From: Polytrichum commune
Taxonomy: Eukaryota; Streptophyta; Polytrichopsida; Polytrichales; Polytrichaceae
DNA: 64,000 nt
Direction of reading: 5' to 3'
Assembly (NCBI GenBank): GCA_950295325.1
Contig: OX485806.1
Coordinates: forward strand, 20,520,001-20,584,000
Part shown: positions 46,400 through 58,816 of the stretch, in pieces
How positions within the stretch are numbered: the first letter of the stretch is position 1
How the letters are laid out: each line of letters starts with the position of its first letter
Notes under the pieces: model-generated
The model's input: only the letters and a program-made list of their open reading frames with translations
Database searches by the model: none
What the model was told of the DNA's origin: nothing
Position numbers and translations under genes: made by a program

Positions 46400-46840
46400 T
46401 AACTACATTGTTTATGGTATTTAGTGTCACATGTGTAATAGTGTTACTTGCCCTATTTTGAAGCGTGTGCCAAGTTACACTAATGATCAACAACTTCACC
46501 ATTAGTGTCACCTCTCGACACTTGAGGTTCAAGTGCATTTTCTAACGTCTTGGCATCAATAATGTTATGAGGTGTATGCTTATGTTACATAATGGTCTAC
46601 AAGTTGACCAAAGTGTACACAAATGACACTTGCCATTAGTATGCTTGATAATATCTTCCCCTTGCATACTAAAATGCACAACTATCATCTCAAATATCCC
46701 AATGTGCTATGCTAAATGTCATATTATAGATTTTTTATCCACTTAACCAAGTTACTTATGTTGTGGATTAGTAGACATGACACTTTGAGACCTCTAAGCA
46801 TCTAGTTAGGCCCTTCGCAAATAGTGTACGTGACACTAAT
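46400..46840. repeat. Dispersed repeat family F, copy 2, inverted
   Basis: Matches 12277-12716 in reverse orientation from 'tagtgtcacatgtgtaata' to 'gcccttcgcaaatagtgtacgtgac'. Confidence 0.7.
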
Positions 46841-48087
46841 ATATCACACATCGTACCCTGGATTGAATGGCCAAGGAAGTAATAGTCAAGAAGTTGTTAT
46901 TGCAATTTAAGTAAAACGGAAGCCTGCAAGTTTTGCAATATGGTACAATACTTTTATGGATTATGTGATTACTGGACATGTGCATTAGCTTAATGCAGTA
47001 ATTGCCTTGGTTCAAAGTTGAGAGATCTAAGTATCATTAATTTGGCTCTAATGAAGTGATTAGTGGGGTGATTAAGCTTGTACAGATTTCCACTTACTTT
47101 GGGAATCGAGCTTTTCTGTTCTCTTGATTTATCAACCTTCAGGACCTGGCCCATGCTCTTCAAAACGAGTGCCTCTTATTAAATGCTTTTACCACTCACC
47201 CAACTCCCGCCAGGCTCGTCTTAAAGACTCACAGGTTTTCCCATCATTTTAGTTCTACTATCCTTCAATTAAGAGGCTCCCTCGCTCTCCATTGTCCAAC
47301 GCCTTCCCTAGCCCACCCATGTTCTTTTCAAGAGGAACCTTTCGAATCACTTTCGTTGTACTATTCTCCCTCTTTAGTATGACACGTTTGGGAAACACAC
47401 AAAAAAGTCGTATTGTCGAGGTGTTGTCTTCTCATTAATATGACAAATGGCGTAAAGTTGTCGAATTATCGAGGGAATACGAAAACGTAAGTAACATGAG
47501 CTTACTTTTTTTTTATATATAACAAGTTTAAGCAATATAGATGGTGTGAAAGAATAACTTATGGTTCCAAACAAATACAAATATTCTCTAGACCTCTTGA
47601 AATAGGAGTCCAAAGATCTCTGGTGTTGCCTACCCAAGTTAGCAACTGTCATCTTATCTAAATTCCCTACTAACTTATGAAAATTAATAATTTCATCAAC
47701 ACCAAAATATAAAGAGTTCTCTAATAAGAAACTAGACAACAATGATGCATGACGTTTAGCATCAAAATACCGATGATGCTATATCATCCGTGTACAAGGC
47801 AACATATTAGGCAGGAGGCCACTCTAACCCTAACCATGTCCATTCTACACTAGCAATCCTAATTATCATTAAGTTCCCAATGATAAGTGAATTTCCCAAG
47901 TAGTTCTCAAGTGAAAGTGAATGTACTTTAGATGTACATCACATAGATGAAAGGAATGTTAGCATTAACTACCTCTTTAATATGACAAAACGGAGATTCT
48001 AAATGTTGCATAACAAGAGTGCCGTGGTTGTATAAAAGAGGGAGTTTTGGACTAAAAAATTTGGTCGCGCAAAAACGTGTCGTAATA
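46841..48087. other. Intergenic; repeat related to the transposon insertion site
   Basis: No gene is seen. 47369-47440 ('cctctttagtatgacac...gtcgtattgtcgaggtgttgt') resembles the two sides of the pogo-like element put together (47970-48087 and 54982-55015), so the transposon appears to have landed in a second copy of this repeat. Confidence 0.5.
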
Positions 48088-48336
48088 CCGTAACACCATA
48101 GCAGGTTCGTTCATAAATAATTCCCCCCCAAAAAAAACGTAAAAAAACAAAAATTAGAGGCAAAGAGAAACGAATAACTCTCAAATTATACTGTGATAAA
48201 AATGAAAAGACAGAAAATCAGGGCCACCACTATGTCTACAACCTGGCAACATGTTCCACTCCCTCAACTTTCGGTGTTGAACGCCAAGCCCTCTCTCGCA
48301 CAACACTCTCCATCTCTCATCTCAGAGGTACTCATT

Positions 48337-49020
48337 CTTGTTGCAATGAGTCGGCGGCACGATTTCGAGAAAGTTTCGTGTTTCTCGTGGTTCTCTGTGG
48401 ACATTTTGAAGTGATTGTTTGTTTATTTTTAGCTTCAAGGCAAATGGAGGCAGGCTTTGGTGCAATGGCTCCGGGGAAGATGCGAGGAGGTAATTTCTAG
48501 TTCTTTTCAGAATGAGCCAACGACACGGTTTGAGCGAGTGATGTGTTTCTTGTGATTATTTTAAGGAATTGATTGTTTATTAAGCTTCAAGGTAATGGAT
48601 GGGAGGTGGGTTTTCGTGCAATGGCTTTGAATTAGATGTGATGAGGCGCTTCCCAGATCTTTTTTGCAATGATTCAATGGCACGATGTGAGAAAATGCCG
48701 TGTTCCTGTGGTCCTCTGTGGATTTTGAAAGCGATTACTTGTTTTAGTTTCAATGCAATTGGAGCTAGGTTCTGGTGCAATGGCTTTGAATTAGGTGTAA
48801 TGAGGGTTTTTGTACATCTTGTTGCAATGAACCAATCCTGTGATTTGAGCAAGTGTTGTGTTTCTTGTGGTTCCGTGTAGATATTTTAAGTGATTGTTTG
48901 TTGTTTTAGCTTCGGGGCAATTGGATCTAGGCTTTGGTGCAATGGCTTTTATTTAGATGTGAGGAGGTTTCTACATCTCTGTTGCAGTGAGCCAATGGTG
49001 TGATTTGTGCGAGTTTCTAT
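48337..49020 (+). repeat. Tandem repeat, unit about 160 bp, inside the transposon
   Basis: Units begin at about 48340, 48507, 48665, 48825 and 48985 with 'gcaatgagycaayggcacgat'. Each continues with 'gtgtttctygtgg', 'tttagcttc', 'gctttggtgcaatggct' and 'agatgtgatgagg'. The 'ttttagctt' segment resembles a splice acceptor. Each copy has diverged. Confidence 0.8.
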
Positions 49021-49094
49021 TATGGAAACAAAGTGACATAGACACTAGTTAGTGCATTCGAGGATTTTGTTGTTGTTTATGCATTTTGACTTCA

Positions 49095-50540
49095 TTGGCA
49101 TCACTTAGGGTGTGTATGAGGTTTTTAGGGTTCGGTTTTTTTGGCGGAACTCAGCTGGGGAGTGGATATGTTAAGTATTGTGACATCGGCTGTGCATTCG
49201 GGCTTGGGTGTGTTGGGTTTTGACGTTGTCTGTTGAGAGGGGTCCGCTTTGGGAAAGCACTGGGTTTTTGGCTGCAACTAGATTTGCTAGCCGGACCGTC
49301 GAATCTTCTTGTCTTCAAAAGTCTTGGTCTTCAATTTCTTCAAAACTTCAAACTCTTTCCCGTTGGCCTATCCTGTTGCGGCTCTAAACGGGTTAAGGGT
49401 AAGGGTAGGGTAATAAGAAAACACATGCCTCGGACGGGTAAAACGGGACGTTAGAACACGAGCTAACGTCCGACAGATTGGCTCCTAAACTTTCAAACCC
49501 ACGGTGACCAGCAATCGCGCCTCACCAGTGGGAACAATTGAATACAACCTTGTGGGTCATCAATCCCACTTCGTTGTCACAAACACAAAATGAGGTTTTT
49601 ATGGTTTCCCACAAAAAAAACCCGCAACAATTTTACGATGCAAAGAAATTCAAGTACAACTAGCCTCCAAATCCAGCTGGGAATCACAAAAAAATGACAA
49701 CGGACCACAAACCACAACACACTTGAATTTTCAAAATTCTTGAATTTTCAAATCTTCACGCCAAATTGATCGATTCAAATCTTTACAAAAAAATCTATCG
49801 ATAAGTGCTACTCCCTCAAAGGATTGTTGCCAACAAAAGACTTGTCCGTCTTTTTGTGGTCGGTCGAAGTCTCAACCCTTCTATGCAAGAGCTAACAGAC
49901 TTCCCTCCACTCAAACTAGCACAACTTTTGTTTTTGCTAACTCTCATTCAAGCAAGTGATCACTCAAGAGAAAACAATCCCATGAAACGCAACTTTTCCA
50001 TATTTTATTTTCCGATTCTCATCAAATCCACACACAACAATGAGCTTTCCACAACAACAAAAAACTCTTGTCTCCCCAACCTCTCTTCTCTTCAACCACA
50101 CATGTGAGATAAGGCCAAAAATCCTCCTCTTATCCTCATCACATGGCTTCTAATTATCCATTGGTCTAAAAATAAACGAAGGATAAAACTAGAAGTAAGG
50201 CTAAAAGGGTAATAAGAGTAAACTAAGAGTAAAAAAAAAAGATAAGATTAAAAAAGGTAAACTAAAAGTCACTAAGAATAAACAAAAAGGTAATCTATTT
50301 CTACTCCCTTTTATTTTCCTCCAAATCAAAGAATCGTAATGCAACACAAAATAAGTTCACATGTAAATAGTGTACGCATTTACACTACGACAACGTCATT
50401 TACATCATTTAGGGTGTATACGAGGTTGTAAGAGTTGGGTCTTTTTGGTGGAAGCTGGGGTTGAATCTATTGAGGATTGGGTTCTGCAAAACAATGGTGG
50501 AGAAGTTGAAGTGCCATCAGCCGTGTAAGTTATTCGAACT
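49095..50540. repeat. Segment flanked by a diverged direct duplication
   Basis: About 49095-49200 ('cacttagggtgtgtatgagg...ggttttttggcggaa') is repeated at about 50402-50500 ('catttagggtgtatacgagg...gtctttttggtggaag'). In between lie a short perfect stem ('ggacgttag/ctaacgtcc', 49446-49471) and AT-rich DNA. No gene is seen. Confidence 0.5.
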
Positions 50541-51478
50541 TGGTTTTGTTATATGTTGATTCGGGTGTCTGGGTTTCTGCTAGAAGCTTGAGATCGAATT
50601 TGCCAGGAGTTGCATTTGAGGTGTGCATTCAAGCTTTGCTATCGAGCTTGTTGTTTTGTTGGATATTGATGCCATTGCAGTCGATACATGTTGTTTGTGA
50701 GATTGAATTTGTGGAGATTGAGTTCATGCCTATTGGAAACAGGGGTGACTGCATTAGTGCATTTGAGCTTGGCATTGCTGGATTTTGAATTCGATTGGCA
50801 TCAATTAGGTCATCTGGAGATTGTTGCGTTGGCGTATGGTTGCTTTCTTGGGTCACTCCTCGTGATGAGAGGCCTGCAGTCAAGTTGTCATTCTAAAATT
50901 TCTAGGGATCAGTATCCATCTTTCTGGTCCGCATCGGCAAAGCTTCATAGATATTTGAGGTGTCTTGTAAACTAGATAGTTTCAGAAGGGGCGGGATCTT
51001 TGAATTGAGCTAGCCATAGGCACAATTTGATCCCCTGTCATACTCTTCACATGTTGATAGCAGTGGCTCAGTGGCATTGACAATCAATTCTGGCAGCTGT
51101 GAAGTCGATCAATTGCAATTCTCATGAGGTTCTTTGGGATTGATTTTTGTTGCTCATTTTGTGTAATAAAATGGCATGTTGTGAAATTAGGGTAGTCGAT
51201 GGGATTAGTGATTATGAACAATCAGAGGGGATCTGACTCTTTGGATGGTTTTGTGTTGCAGCTTCACAACATACCACTGTGGAGGTATGAACGTGATCTG
51301 GCCGGTGTAACTGGAATCTAGAGTTGAGGAGTGTAGATATTTTTCTGCAAAGTTGATCATTGAGTAACAACTGTGGTTGCATCTGGCTGGAGTTCATCTG
51401 AAAATGTGTGCACATTGACATAAAAGCAAATGAGAAGTGTTTTGAGCCCAGTTGGTGATTCAAATCCTGTTGTGAAAG

Positions 51479-51835
51479 ATGAGTACAGAAGATGATTCGG
51501 AGGGTGATGTTTCGAGCACAATTGGTGATTCAGAGGCCGATGTTGGTGATTCAGATGCTAATGTTCTGAGCACAATTAGTGATTTGGATGGTGATGTTCT
51601 CAGTACAACTACTTATTTAGATGCCGAAGCTGATGATTTAGAAGGAAATGTTTATGCAGATGCTGATGTGGAACATGAGGCTGATGAAGATGATGATGAC
51701 AGTGTTGACTACGAAGATGATACACCTCATTTCATTGTCAATAGAGTCCCATGTGCAGCCAAATTTACATTTACTCTGGTGGTCGTCTTAGATGTGGGGC
51801 TGCATCCAAACTCAAGCAGTGATGTTTGGATATAA
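51479..51835 (+). CDS. Acidic low-complexity open frame in the transposon
   Basis: 118 codons, ATG at 51479. The first 85 residues are Asp/Glu-rich with repeated S-T-I/T-x-D-x-(E/D)-x-D-V motifs arising from internal DNA repeats ('gatgttctgagcacaattagtgat'). The last 30 residues are more hydrophobic. It matches no family I know. It lies between the tandem array and the transposase, on the opposite strand. It could be a second transposon gene, the last exon of a captured gene, or a chance frame in repeated DNA. Confidence 0.3.
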   Translation: MSTEDDSEGDVSSTIGDSEADVGDSDANVLSTISDLDGDVLSTTTYLDAEADDLEGNVYADADVEHEADEDDDDSVDYEDDTPHFIVNRVPCAAKFTFTLVVVLDVGLHPNSSSDVWI

Positions 51836-52853
51836 TATCCACCTTTAGTAGAAGTTTGTAACTAAGTGTGAAATGTTAATAATTTGGAAGCAGAAAGCGA
51901 GACTTACTTACCTTGTCCTTTGTGAAGCATTGCAGTGAAATAATGATGTTAGAGGTAGTGCTTGCAGTTGACTAGGAACATTTCACTCAAAAGAAGTTTT
52001 GGGAATCATGCCATCTTTGGCAAAGTGAGCCTCACTTCCATCATTGCTTCACTTATTTTGATACATATGCCTCTTCCAGGTATTGATGTAATATGGTGCA
52101 TGGTATCAGGTGAGCAGGGTGTCTGAGCGTGCAAGAGCAACAGTTGAAGCTGCAGGGGGAAGTGTGAAACAATACACTTAGTACTTACTTTAGAATGGTT
52201 TGAAAAGAAGGGTCGGATGCTTCCGAAGTCTGCTCAACCAACCCCAAGACTTCATTTAGTTTGATCAAAACATATCCCTTACAAACATGAATATGTGCAA
52301 GTTGCATAGCATTTGTGTGGAGTAACATGTAGCATGTGTGCAGAAGTAAGGATTATTGCTTGGATGTAAGTGCAAACATTCCACAATGCATGTTTGTTGC
52401 TTGATTTGTATCTGACATGTGATGCATTTTGAAGCATATATTGCAATGCATGAGTAGCTTCAGTATGTAGTTATAATTGAATAAACTATCATATGTAGGC
52501 AAAACATTCTACAAGAAAATTAGGCTCATATTTGATTGCTTGTCTATAAGTCTTGAACAAAATTTTACATTGTTGAAAAAATATGTTAAGTTGAATTTTT
52601 TCTTGGATTTGGTTGTTGTTGGTCACTAGCATGTCTGATGTGCCTTGCAAGTATTATATGTACACCTGCACAAAAGTCAAATATGTTTATAGATTTGACA
52701 ACTTGTAAGTAATTGAATGTATTCACAGATTTGATAATTTACATGTAATGCAAGTTAATGAAGTTAGTATTTGATGGTAGTGTAAATATGCTCAAACTAA
52801 TATAAAATTACATTTATAAATGCTTTTGAGAACCACTTACTTTAGTAGAGTTG

Positions 52854-54644
52854 TCAAATCTTCCTCCTTGCAACCTCTCTTATTGATACCATCTTGTTTG
52901 AGTTGACTATTTTGGACAATTCAACGACCCATGTAAGATTTTCCTCCATCACAGTCTCTAAAGAGACTTCAACGTCGATGTCCTCATTACACTCTTTGTC
53001 ACATGCCTCTACTTCAACTTCATTGCTATTGAACAATGGTCTTACCATGTTATCTAACATAGCTTGCTTTTGAAAGTCATTATCAAATGCTCTTAACAAA
53101 CTTGTTTGTGTCCATCCTTTGCTAATCATGTCAGTCTTGCTTGAGACATTGATCCAAGCATTGTAAAGCCAATGACATAAGTGAGGCTTTAACTTGCTCA
53201 TGTTGAAATCCATTTGCACATCCTCCCCTCCTTTCAATTGGCTTGAAATAGTGTCCATAGTAAACTTGTTAAATTCTTGGCGAAATGCATGCTTGAAAAG
53301 GTGTTGAATGACTACATCTGCTGGTTGATAGACACTTGTGCAGTTTGCTGGTATGTAGAGCACAAGAATTTCAGGATAATGTGTCTACATCCAATCTCAA
53401 AATTCTTTGCTAATGTGCACACTTCAGCAGTCAATAAGCCATATCATCTCTTGATTTGCTGGGAATATCATTTGCTGGATTTGTGTATCTAGGTAAGGTC
53501 GTAGGATCTTCTGAACAAACTCTTTGCATGTCTTTAGTGTAGACGAGTGATTATAACTGTAGGAAATGTTCCATCCAGACAATTCACACTATTTTCTACC
53601 CCCTTCAAGTTTAGGTAAAGTTTTTGTGGTGGTACCTTGGAAAATGATTTGGAAAGGTAAGCAATGTCCATTTTCTGCAGAAGATACAATAACTGTAACT
53701 TGACGCTTGTCTTCTGTCCCATATACTTTGATGTGCTTTGCTCCTTTAGTTTCCCATGTCCTTGATCCTCCTGTAGGAACTAAATGAATGTCTGTTTGGT
53801 CAATATTCACAACCAACTCCTTGGGTATGTTGTGGACTTTGACTAAATAAACACACCGTTGTGCCATTGTCTTGCCTTGTTCTTCGAAATCTTTTGGCAG
53901 TTTACCAGCTGTAGTAGTTGCAGCCCTGTAACTCCAGTTCAGCTCAGCTTTCAGAAAATGCTTTGTCCATTCATAAGATACTTTGAAAGCAGTAGAATAT
54001 GTACCCTCAAGGATATGCGGAGCTTTGTCAAGGATGATAGCCTTGATCAATGGTTGGATACAAATCGCATAGAGAGGTTGCCTTGCCTTTTTCATCTTCT
54101 TCAAAATTGCACAAATATTTTTTTTCAAGAGAGGGTGAGAGTCTAAAATCGGGCAATGTTGGGCGGATTTGGCAAAGTAAGTGCCAAATTCCACACATCG
54201 CTTGTATGTATCTTTCAAGTCTCCATTTAGATAAAACCATTCATTCATGGAGCTTTTAGATAAATTGTCATACACACAAGAGAGATCTCCAGGTTTCCTA
54301 TAGGCTGACCTTAAGAAATTTCATGCCCCTCCTATACTTCTATGTTGTTTCATTGCATTGAAAATAGGAGGCCAGAGAATAGGAGTAAACCAGTTTGTAT
54401 AAGAACCTCTAACCTTCTTTGTGCCCACTGATCTCTTCATCTTCTCCACCTTTGGCTTCAACAACACTCTCTCCGTTTGTCTTGGTCTGCCCACTGGCCA
54501 CTTGAAAATCTCTTTGATTGGCCTCGACTGCTCCCTCTCCAACCTCTGGTTCAAAGTAGAAAACTCCTTCTCAATTTCGACCCCCCTCTCCTCTCTTGTA
54601 ATGGAAACAAATGTAAAATCTACTCTTTGTTGTTTAGGTGCCAT
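52854..54644 (-). pseudogene. Pogo-like DDE transposase with five premature stops
   Basis: From ATG at 54644 to the stop at 52854 the minus strand keeps one frame for 597 codons, with no frameshift, but five stops interrupt it (54321-54323 TGA, 53589-53591 TAG, 53424-53426 TGA, 53397-53399 TGA, 53385-53387 TAG). The family is clear from NIDQT at about residue 280 with H-L-V-P and T-W-E, DKRQVT, I-I-F-Q-G, the second acidic site IDC at 405, IPANCTSVYQPAD at about 429-443 and KHAFRQEF. Catalytic Asp residues are about 282, 405 and 443, so the last two are 37 residues apart. The N-terminal 120 residues are basic and probably bind DNA. The element cannot move by itself unless stops are bypassed. 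Confidence 0.88.
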
Positions 54645-54983
54645 TGTTAAACCTTCTCTCATATACAAGCACAAAAAGAGAGAAATACATACAAGAGTGG
54701 AAAGGCCAGAAAAATACACTGTACAACAACTTAAGGGAAAGTACTTAAGCAAGATTAGGGTAATGACTTAGGTTTAAACAAGTTGGGCCGCCATAAATGG
54801 ATGAAAAACGCAATTAGGATGAAATTTCTGCACATCTTTCCCACCCTAAACACGAATGATTTTTAATCCAATAAATGAGAAGACGAATTTCAAAAAAATC
54901 TATTTTTGGAACGCGAACCTTATTTTTTCAAAAAAATTAAATATTCGTGCGGCAGGTGGCGAACCTGCTATGGTGTTACGGTA

Positions 54984-57680
54984 TCGAGGGTGTTGTATAA
55001 ATGATGAGTGTCGTTTTAACAAGGTTAGACTGTATGATGTTTCCTTGGAGTTTATAAGAGTCTAAAATGGCAAAGTGTGTCCGTTTAAGGCAAGGTGGGT
55101 GACATCTTATGTGAGTGGGCTTGTTAGGTCAACTTTTGAATCCACCCCTAGGAGCAGGTCACCTACCCCATCACAAGATGAATCCGATTGCCCCTCCCGT
55201 ACATGGTCGGAGGTAGCTCCTTAAGTTCATCATTCTTCACAAACTCAAACACTACGGCAAATTACCACAGCCCACAATCATTGAATGTTTCCATTGTCTA
55301 CCGTATGTGAAGGTACGATTGGGCACATCTTTGTCCACGTTCGATTTCCATGTCAACTTTTAAGAGGTTCCAACCAATCATGTGATGACATGTGGCGCTT
55401 AAAACAAGAAAAATGATAACTATTCATGCCAAATCCGACATCCACGTAGGGTAGAGAAGTGTGGTGTAACTCAACCCTTAAAAGGTTGATTAACCTAAAG
55501 TGGCATACACAAGGTTGCACATGTTTTTGGAAGTCATTTTAGAGGTATAAGATTTGTTTATTTTTCCCACTTGTCGTTATTGAAGTCCACACACACCTAT
55601 ATCAAATGGTTTATGAGAATCTATTGTCAACATTTTGATATGGTTTTTGAAGTGCTCAGTCATCAAATATTTTCCTTTTTTTATAATTTTTTTAATCACA
55701 AACGGGTAATAAGGTTGGTGACTTGATAAGTGTTCTCCATTTTCCATCATATGAAAGAATGTGCAAATTTAACTAGTAAAAAAATTCTCATCCAATTTTG
55801 GTGAAATATATAATTATTATCAAATTTTGTAAGAGAATGTTGTCTACTTGATCTTATGATAATAGCCCATATTTATCTCCATTCCAACTGTATGAATATA
55901 CTGTGAATATCACCCTTCACAACTTTCTTTTGCATGTCAACATCGCATTAGGAACTTAAATTAAACTTCATAAACACTATTTTGATATCAAGTCTATCCC
56001 CATTGCTTCTTGCATGGGTTAAGGTAGAGCATATTAAAACCAATCCTAGCCCAAAACCAACACCCTATGATCTTGCACAATATATGCATATTGATTATGA
56101 GAATGTCCACGACCTTTAATCCTAATTTTGGGTCATCTACCAATAAAACTCTGAACCCTTAGAACTTTTGATTACAAAATTCAAATAAGACATAATTTGG
56201 TATGTTGGAATCCTACGTCAATTGCTACATAGCTTCAAATCATTATTACCTAAGTGAGGTAGCCTGCCCTATATTCCAAGGGGGTGCCCTATCATTGAGC
56301 TCTAGGGAACAAATTCAAAAAAATAGGGTCCTAGGGTTCTCAAAGTTGCCATTGCATTAAGCTAATGAGGGAGGGGAGGTCTCGGAATTAGGTGGAGCCC
56401 ATCTTCATGAAGGAATTGTAGAAGCACTTACATGGGAGAGGCAAGTACCGTAAATAAAGAACACAATCCCTCTAAATGTGACAAGGTAAGCACGGATTCA
56501 AGGACAAGAAAATTCCTTCTTATACATTTGCTACAATTGGTTGGCTAGGGTGTTGGATATAAGACACTCAGTGAGGATATACATAGCCAAGTTAGTGTGT
56601 AAAGATGAACTAAGAGGTAGTAGATAGACATGCTTTAATTATGTGATAGGAGTTCTTCAAGTCTAAAATGAAACCTTTTGAACTCTATTATAGCATAGTC
56701 TAGCAGAACACTTTGAAATTTCATAACAAATTAAATACTGATTAACTAAATTCAAAAATTATGTTTAGAAAAAATCTACCTATCTTATGAGACAGAAGGC
56801 AAACATGCCAACTCCAAAAGCATTAAGAATCAAGGAAGACACGCCCACTTCGAAGAGAGGCGGAAACCCTCGGATGTGCCACACCACTGTGTAAAAGGTA
56901 ACAATTATTTGTTCACTTCATCTACATGGAACAAAAATTTCATGCCAAATGCCAATGTACACAAATAGAAAAAGTTGCTCAAGATGTAGAACACTATAAT
57001 GGGGCGGGTTGCCTTAGCACTGGCATCTACCTTCCCTTCAATGCAATTGAGAAATTGGAGAAGTTGTGCCAGCTTGGAATTGGAGTAGCGACTGGATGGG
57101 CGCCAAGTGGAGGTGATGAGGCACATACAAATGCGATACTGGCACTGGATTGAAGGCCGATAGATTCGGCATCCATGGCTCCTCGCCTTCGTCTCCTATC
57201 CTTCATGCTAACTCAAATGATTCCAAACTAGAAGCTTGCAGAACTTTTGTGAACGTCTTGGAACTCCTCAACAGGTGGGTCTCACATTTAGAATCTGTTT
57301 CTGAACATTAGGTCAAGTTTTGATCCTGTTCATGTATGTAACTTAGCTTGACTTCCATCTGAGTATGGAGGAAAGTGGAAATTGAGGTTCAATTTGAAGT
57401 CTGTTGAATTTGGTCACCTCATAATGGAAGATGCTTGTGTTATGTAGCGCCGAATGCTTGATTGCAGGAATGAGGTCGCATTGGAGTGAATTGAAAGCTT
57501 ATTTTTCTGTGCCGTTTTGTCTTTCTTGGTGATTTTTGCTCTCTGTTTTGGCGTTCCTTTTTGGCACAGGAAAAAACGTAGAGGAACTTTAGTGTTAGAC
57601 AATTGAGGAGTTAGTGGAAGGATTTGGGAAGGTGTAGATCAAGAAATGCCTGATCGTTGGAAGCATATGGTGCGGAGATT
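54984..57680. other. Intergenic, no confident gene
   Basis: About 56045-56260 is related to the decayed coding stretch at 5455-5680. A 75-codon plus-strand frame at 56926-57153 (contains FNAIEKLEKLCQLGIGVATGW) lies in GC-richer DNA, followed at 57282 by a donor-like 'aacag/gtgggt'. This could be a gene fragment but no family is recognised. Confidence 0.4.
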
Positions 57681-57685
57681 ATCAT

Positions 57686-58805
57686 TTTTGGTAAAGGCTC
57701 CAAGATGTAGGATTTTAGGGTTTAGCATGTTGAGCTCCTACTCTAGTCTCAGGTTACAAAATTATAAGAATTGGGTAAGCATGTTTGTGATTCACAGTTC
57801 AAGAAGTCATTTTTTCTTATCCACAGATTTGGGAGTTTTTGGACTAATTGTATGACATTATACTTTTCATCACGCATTCAGGGAATTTTTAGAAGTATAG
57901 TGGTGCAAAATGATTGTTGACCGTCAAGGCTCCAGGATGCTGGATTTTAGGGTTTAGGACGTTCAGCTCCTACATTGCTTTCAGGATACAAAATCATGTG
58001 GGTTTGGGTAAGTTCAATCATGTATGCAGATTGAAAAGCCTTTGTTTCCTTCTCCACAGATCTGGAAATTTTAGGATATTTTGTCTCACCTTCCACTCCA
58101 TCATGCATTCAGGAAAATTCGAGTAGCACAGCGATGCAGAATGATTTTTCGCTGTCAAGGCTCCAAGATGCAGGATTTTAGGATTTAGCATGTTGAGTTC
58201 CCACATCATTTTCAGTATACAAAATTATGTGGGTTTGGGTAAATTATGTTCGTGTTCCGCAGTCCAAGATGAACTTGTTTTCTTCTCAACAGATTCAGGA
58301 ATTGTGGCATAACGTAAGCAGGTCTTAAACGGACACATTTCTCTCTGTTGACTGTTGCATCTAGAAATGGTTAATAAATGGTATTTCGCAGTGTAAGAAG
58401 TCTTTGTTTACTTCTCTATGGAATTAGGTTTTTTGGGATTCTTTGTCTCACCTGAACAGTTGAACCTTCTACATTGTTTTGAAGATACAAATTATGTAGG
58501 TTTGGGTAACTTTGTTTGTGTTTCACAGTTTAGGAAGTCTTTGTTTTCTTCCTCACAGATTCTTTGGATTTTGGAACATATTTTTTCTCACCTTACAATC
58601 TCTCCATGACACATCCAAGAAAATTTGAGAAGCAGTGGTGCAGAATGGATTTTAGGGTTTAGCATGTTAAGCTCTTGTGGGTTTGGGTATGTTTGTTCAT
58701 GATTTGTACTTCAAGAAATCTTTGTTTCCTTCTCCACAAGTTGAGGAGTAGCATGAAAATTTCTCACCTTACACATTTCCATCACGCATTCAGGAAGTTT
58801 TGACA
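57686..58805 (+). repeat. Tandem array of about 230-bp units before the dirigent gene
   Basis: Five units are recognisable, starting near 57686, 57929, 58157, about 58390 (first part missing) and 58640. Each has 'caaggctccaagatgcaggattttagggtttagcatgttgagctcc', then 'gggtttgggtaagtttgt', then 'cacagttcaagaagtctttgtttccttctccacagat', then 'catcacgcattcaggaa'. The 'gggtaag' and 'ttctccacag' parts look like paired splice sites. The last unit ends 12 bases before the start codon at 58817. Confidence 0.85.
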
Positions 58806-58816
58806 CGCTTGGAGAA

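Larger units (their letters stand above)
48088..54981 (-). mobile_element. Pogo/Tigger-like DNA transposon, 6.9 kb
   Basis: Perfect 22-bp terminal inverted repeats (starting CCGTAACACCATAGC) occupy 48088-48109 and 54960-54981. TA flanks both sides (48086-48087 and 54982-54983), the target duplication of the Tc1/mariner/pogo superfamily. A pogo-like transposase lies near one end on the minus strand (54644-52854). The remaining roughly 4.8 kb toward the left end includes a 160-bp tandem array, AT-rich low-complexity DNA at 50160-50300 and an acidic open frame at 51479-51835. Most pogo elements are 2-4 kb, so this one has gained sequence, by cargo capture or nested insertion. Confidence 0.88.

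Noticed and set aside
49383-49412. Telomere-like 'gggttaagggtaagggtaggg'
   Set aside because: Only a few degenerate repeats; plant telomere arrays would be longer and regular (TTTAGGG).
53859-54771. Plus-strand open frames of 95-116 codons
   Set aside because: They are antisense to the transposase, whose frame and motifs are unambiguous.
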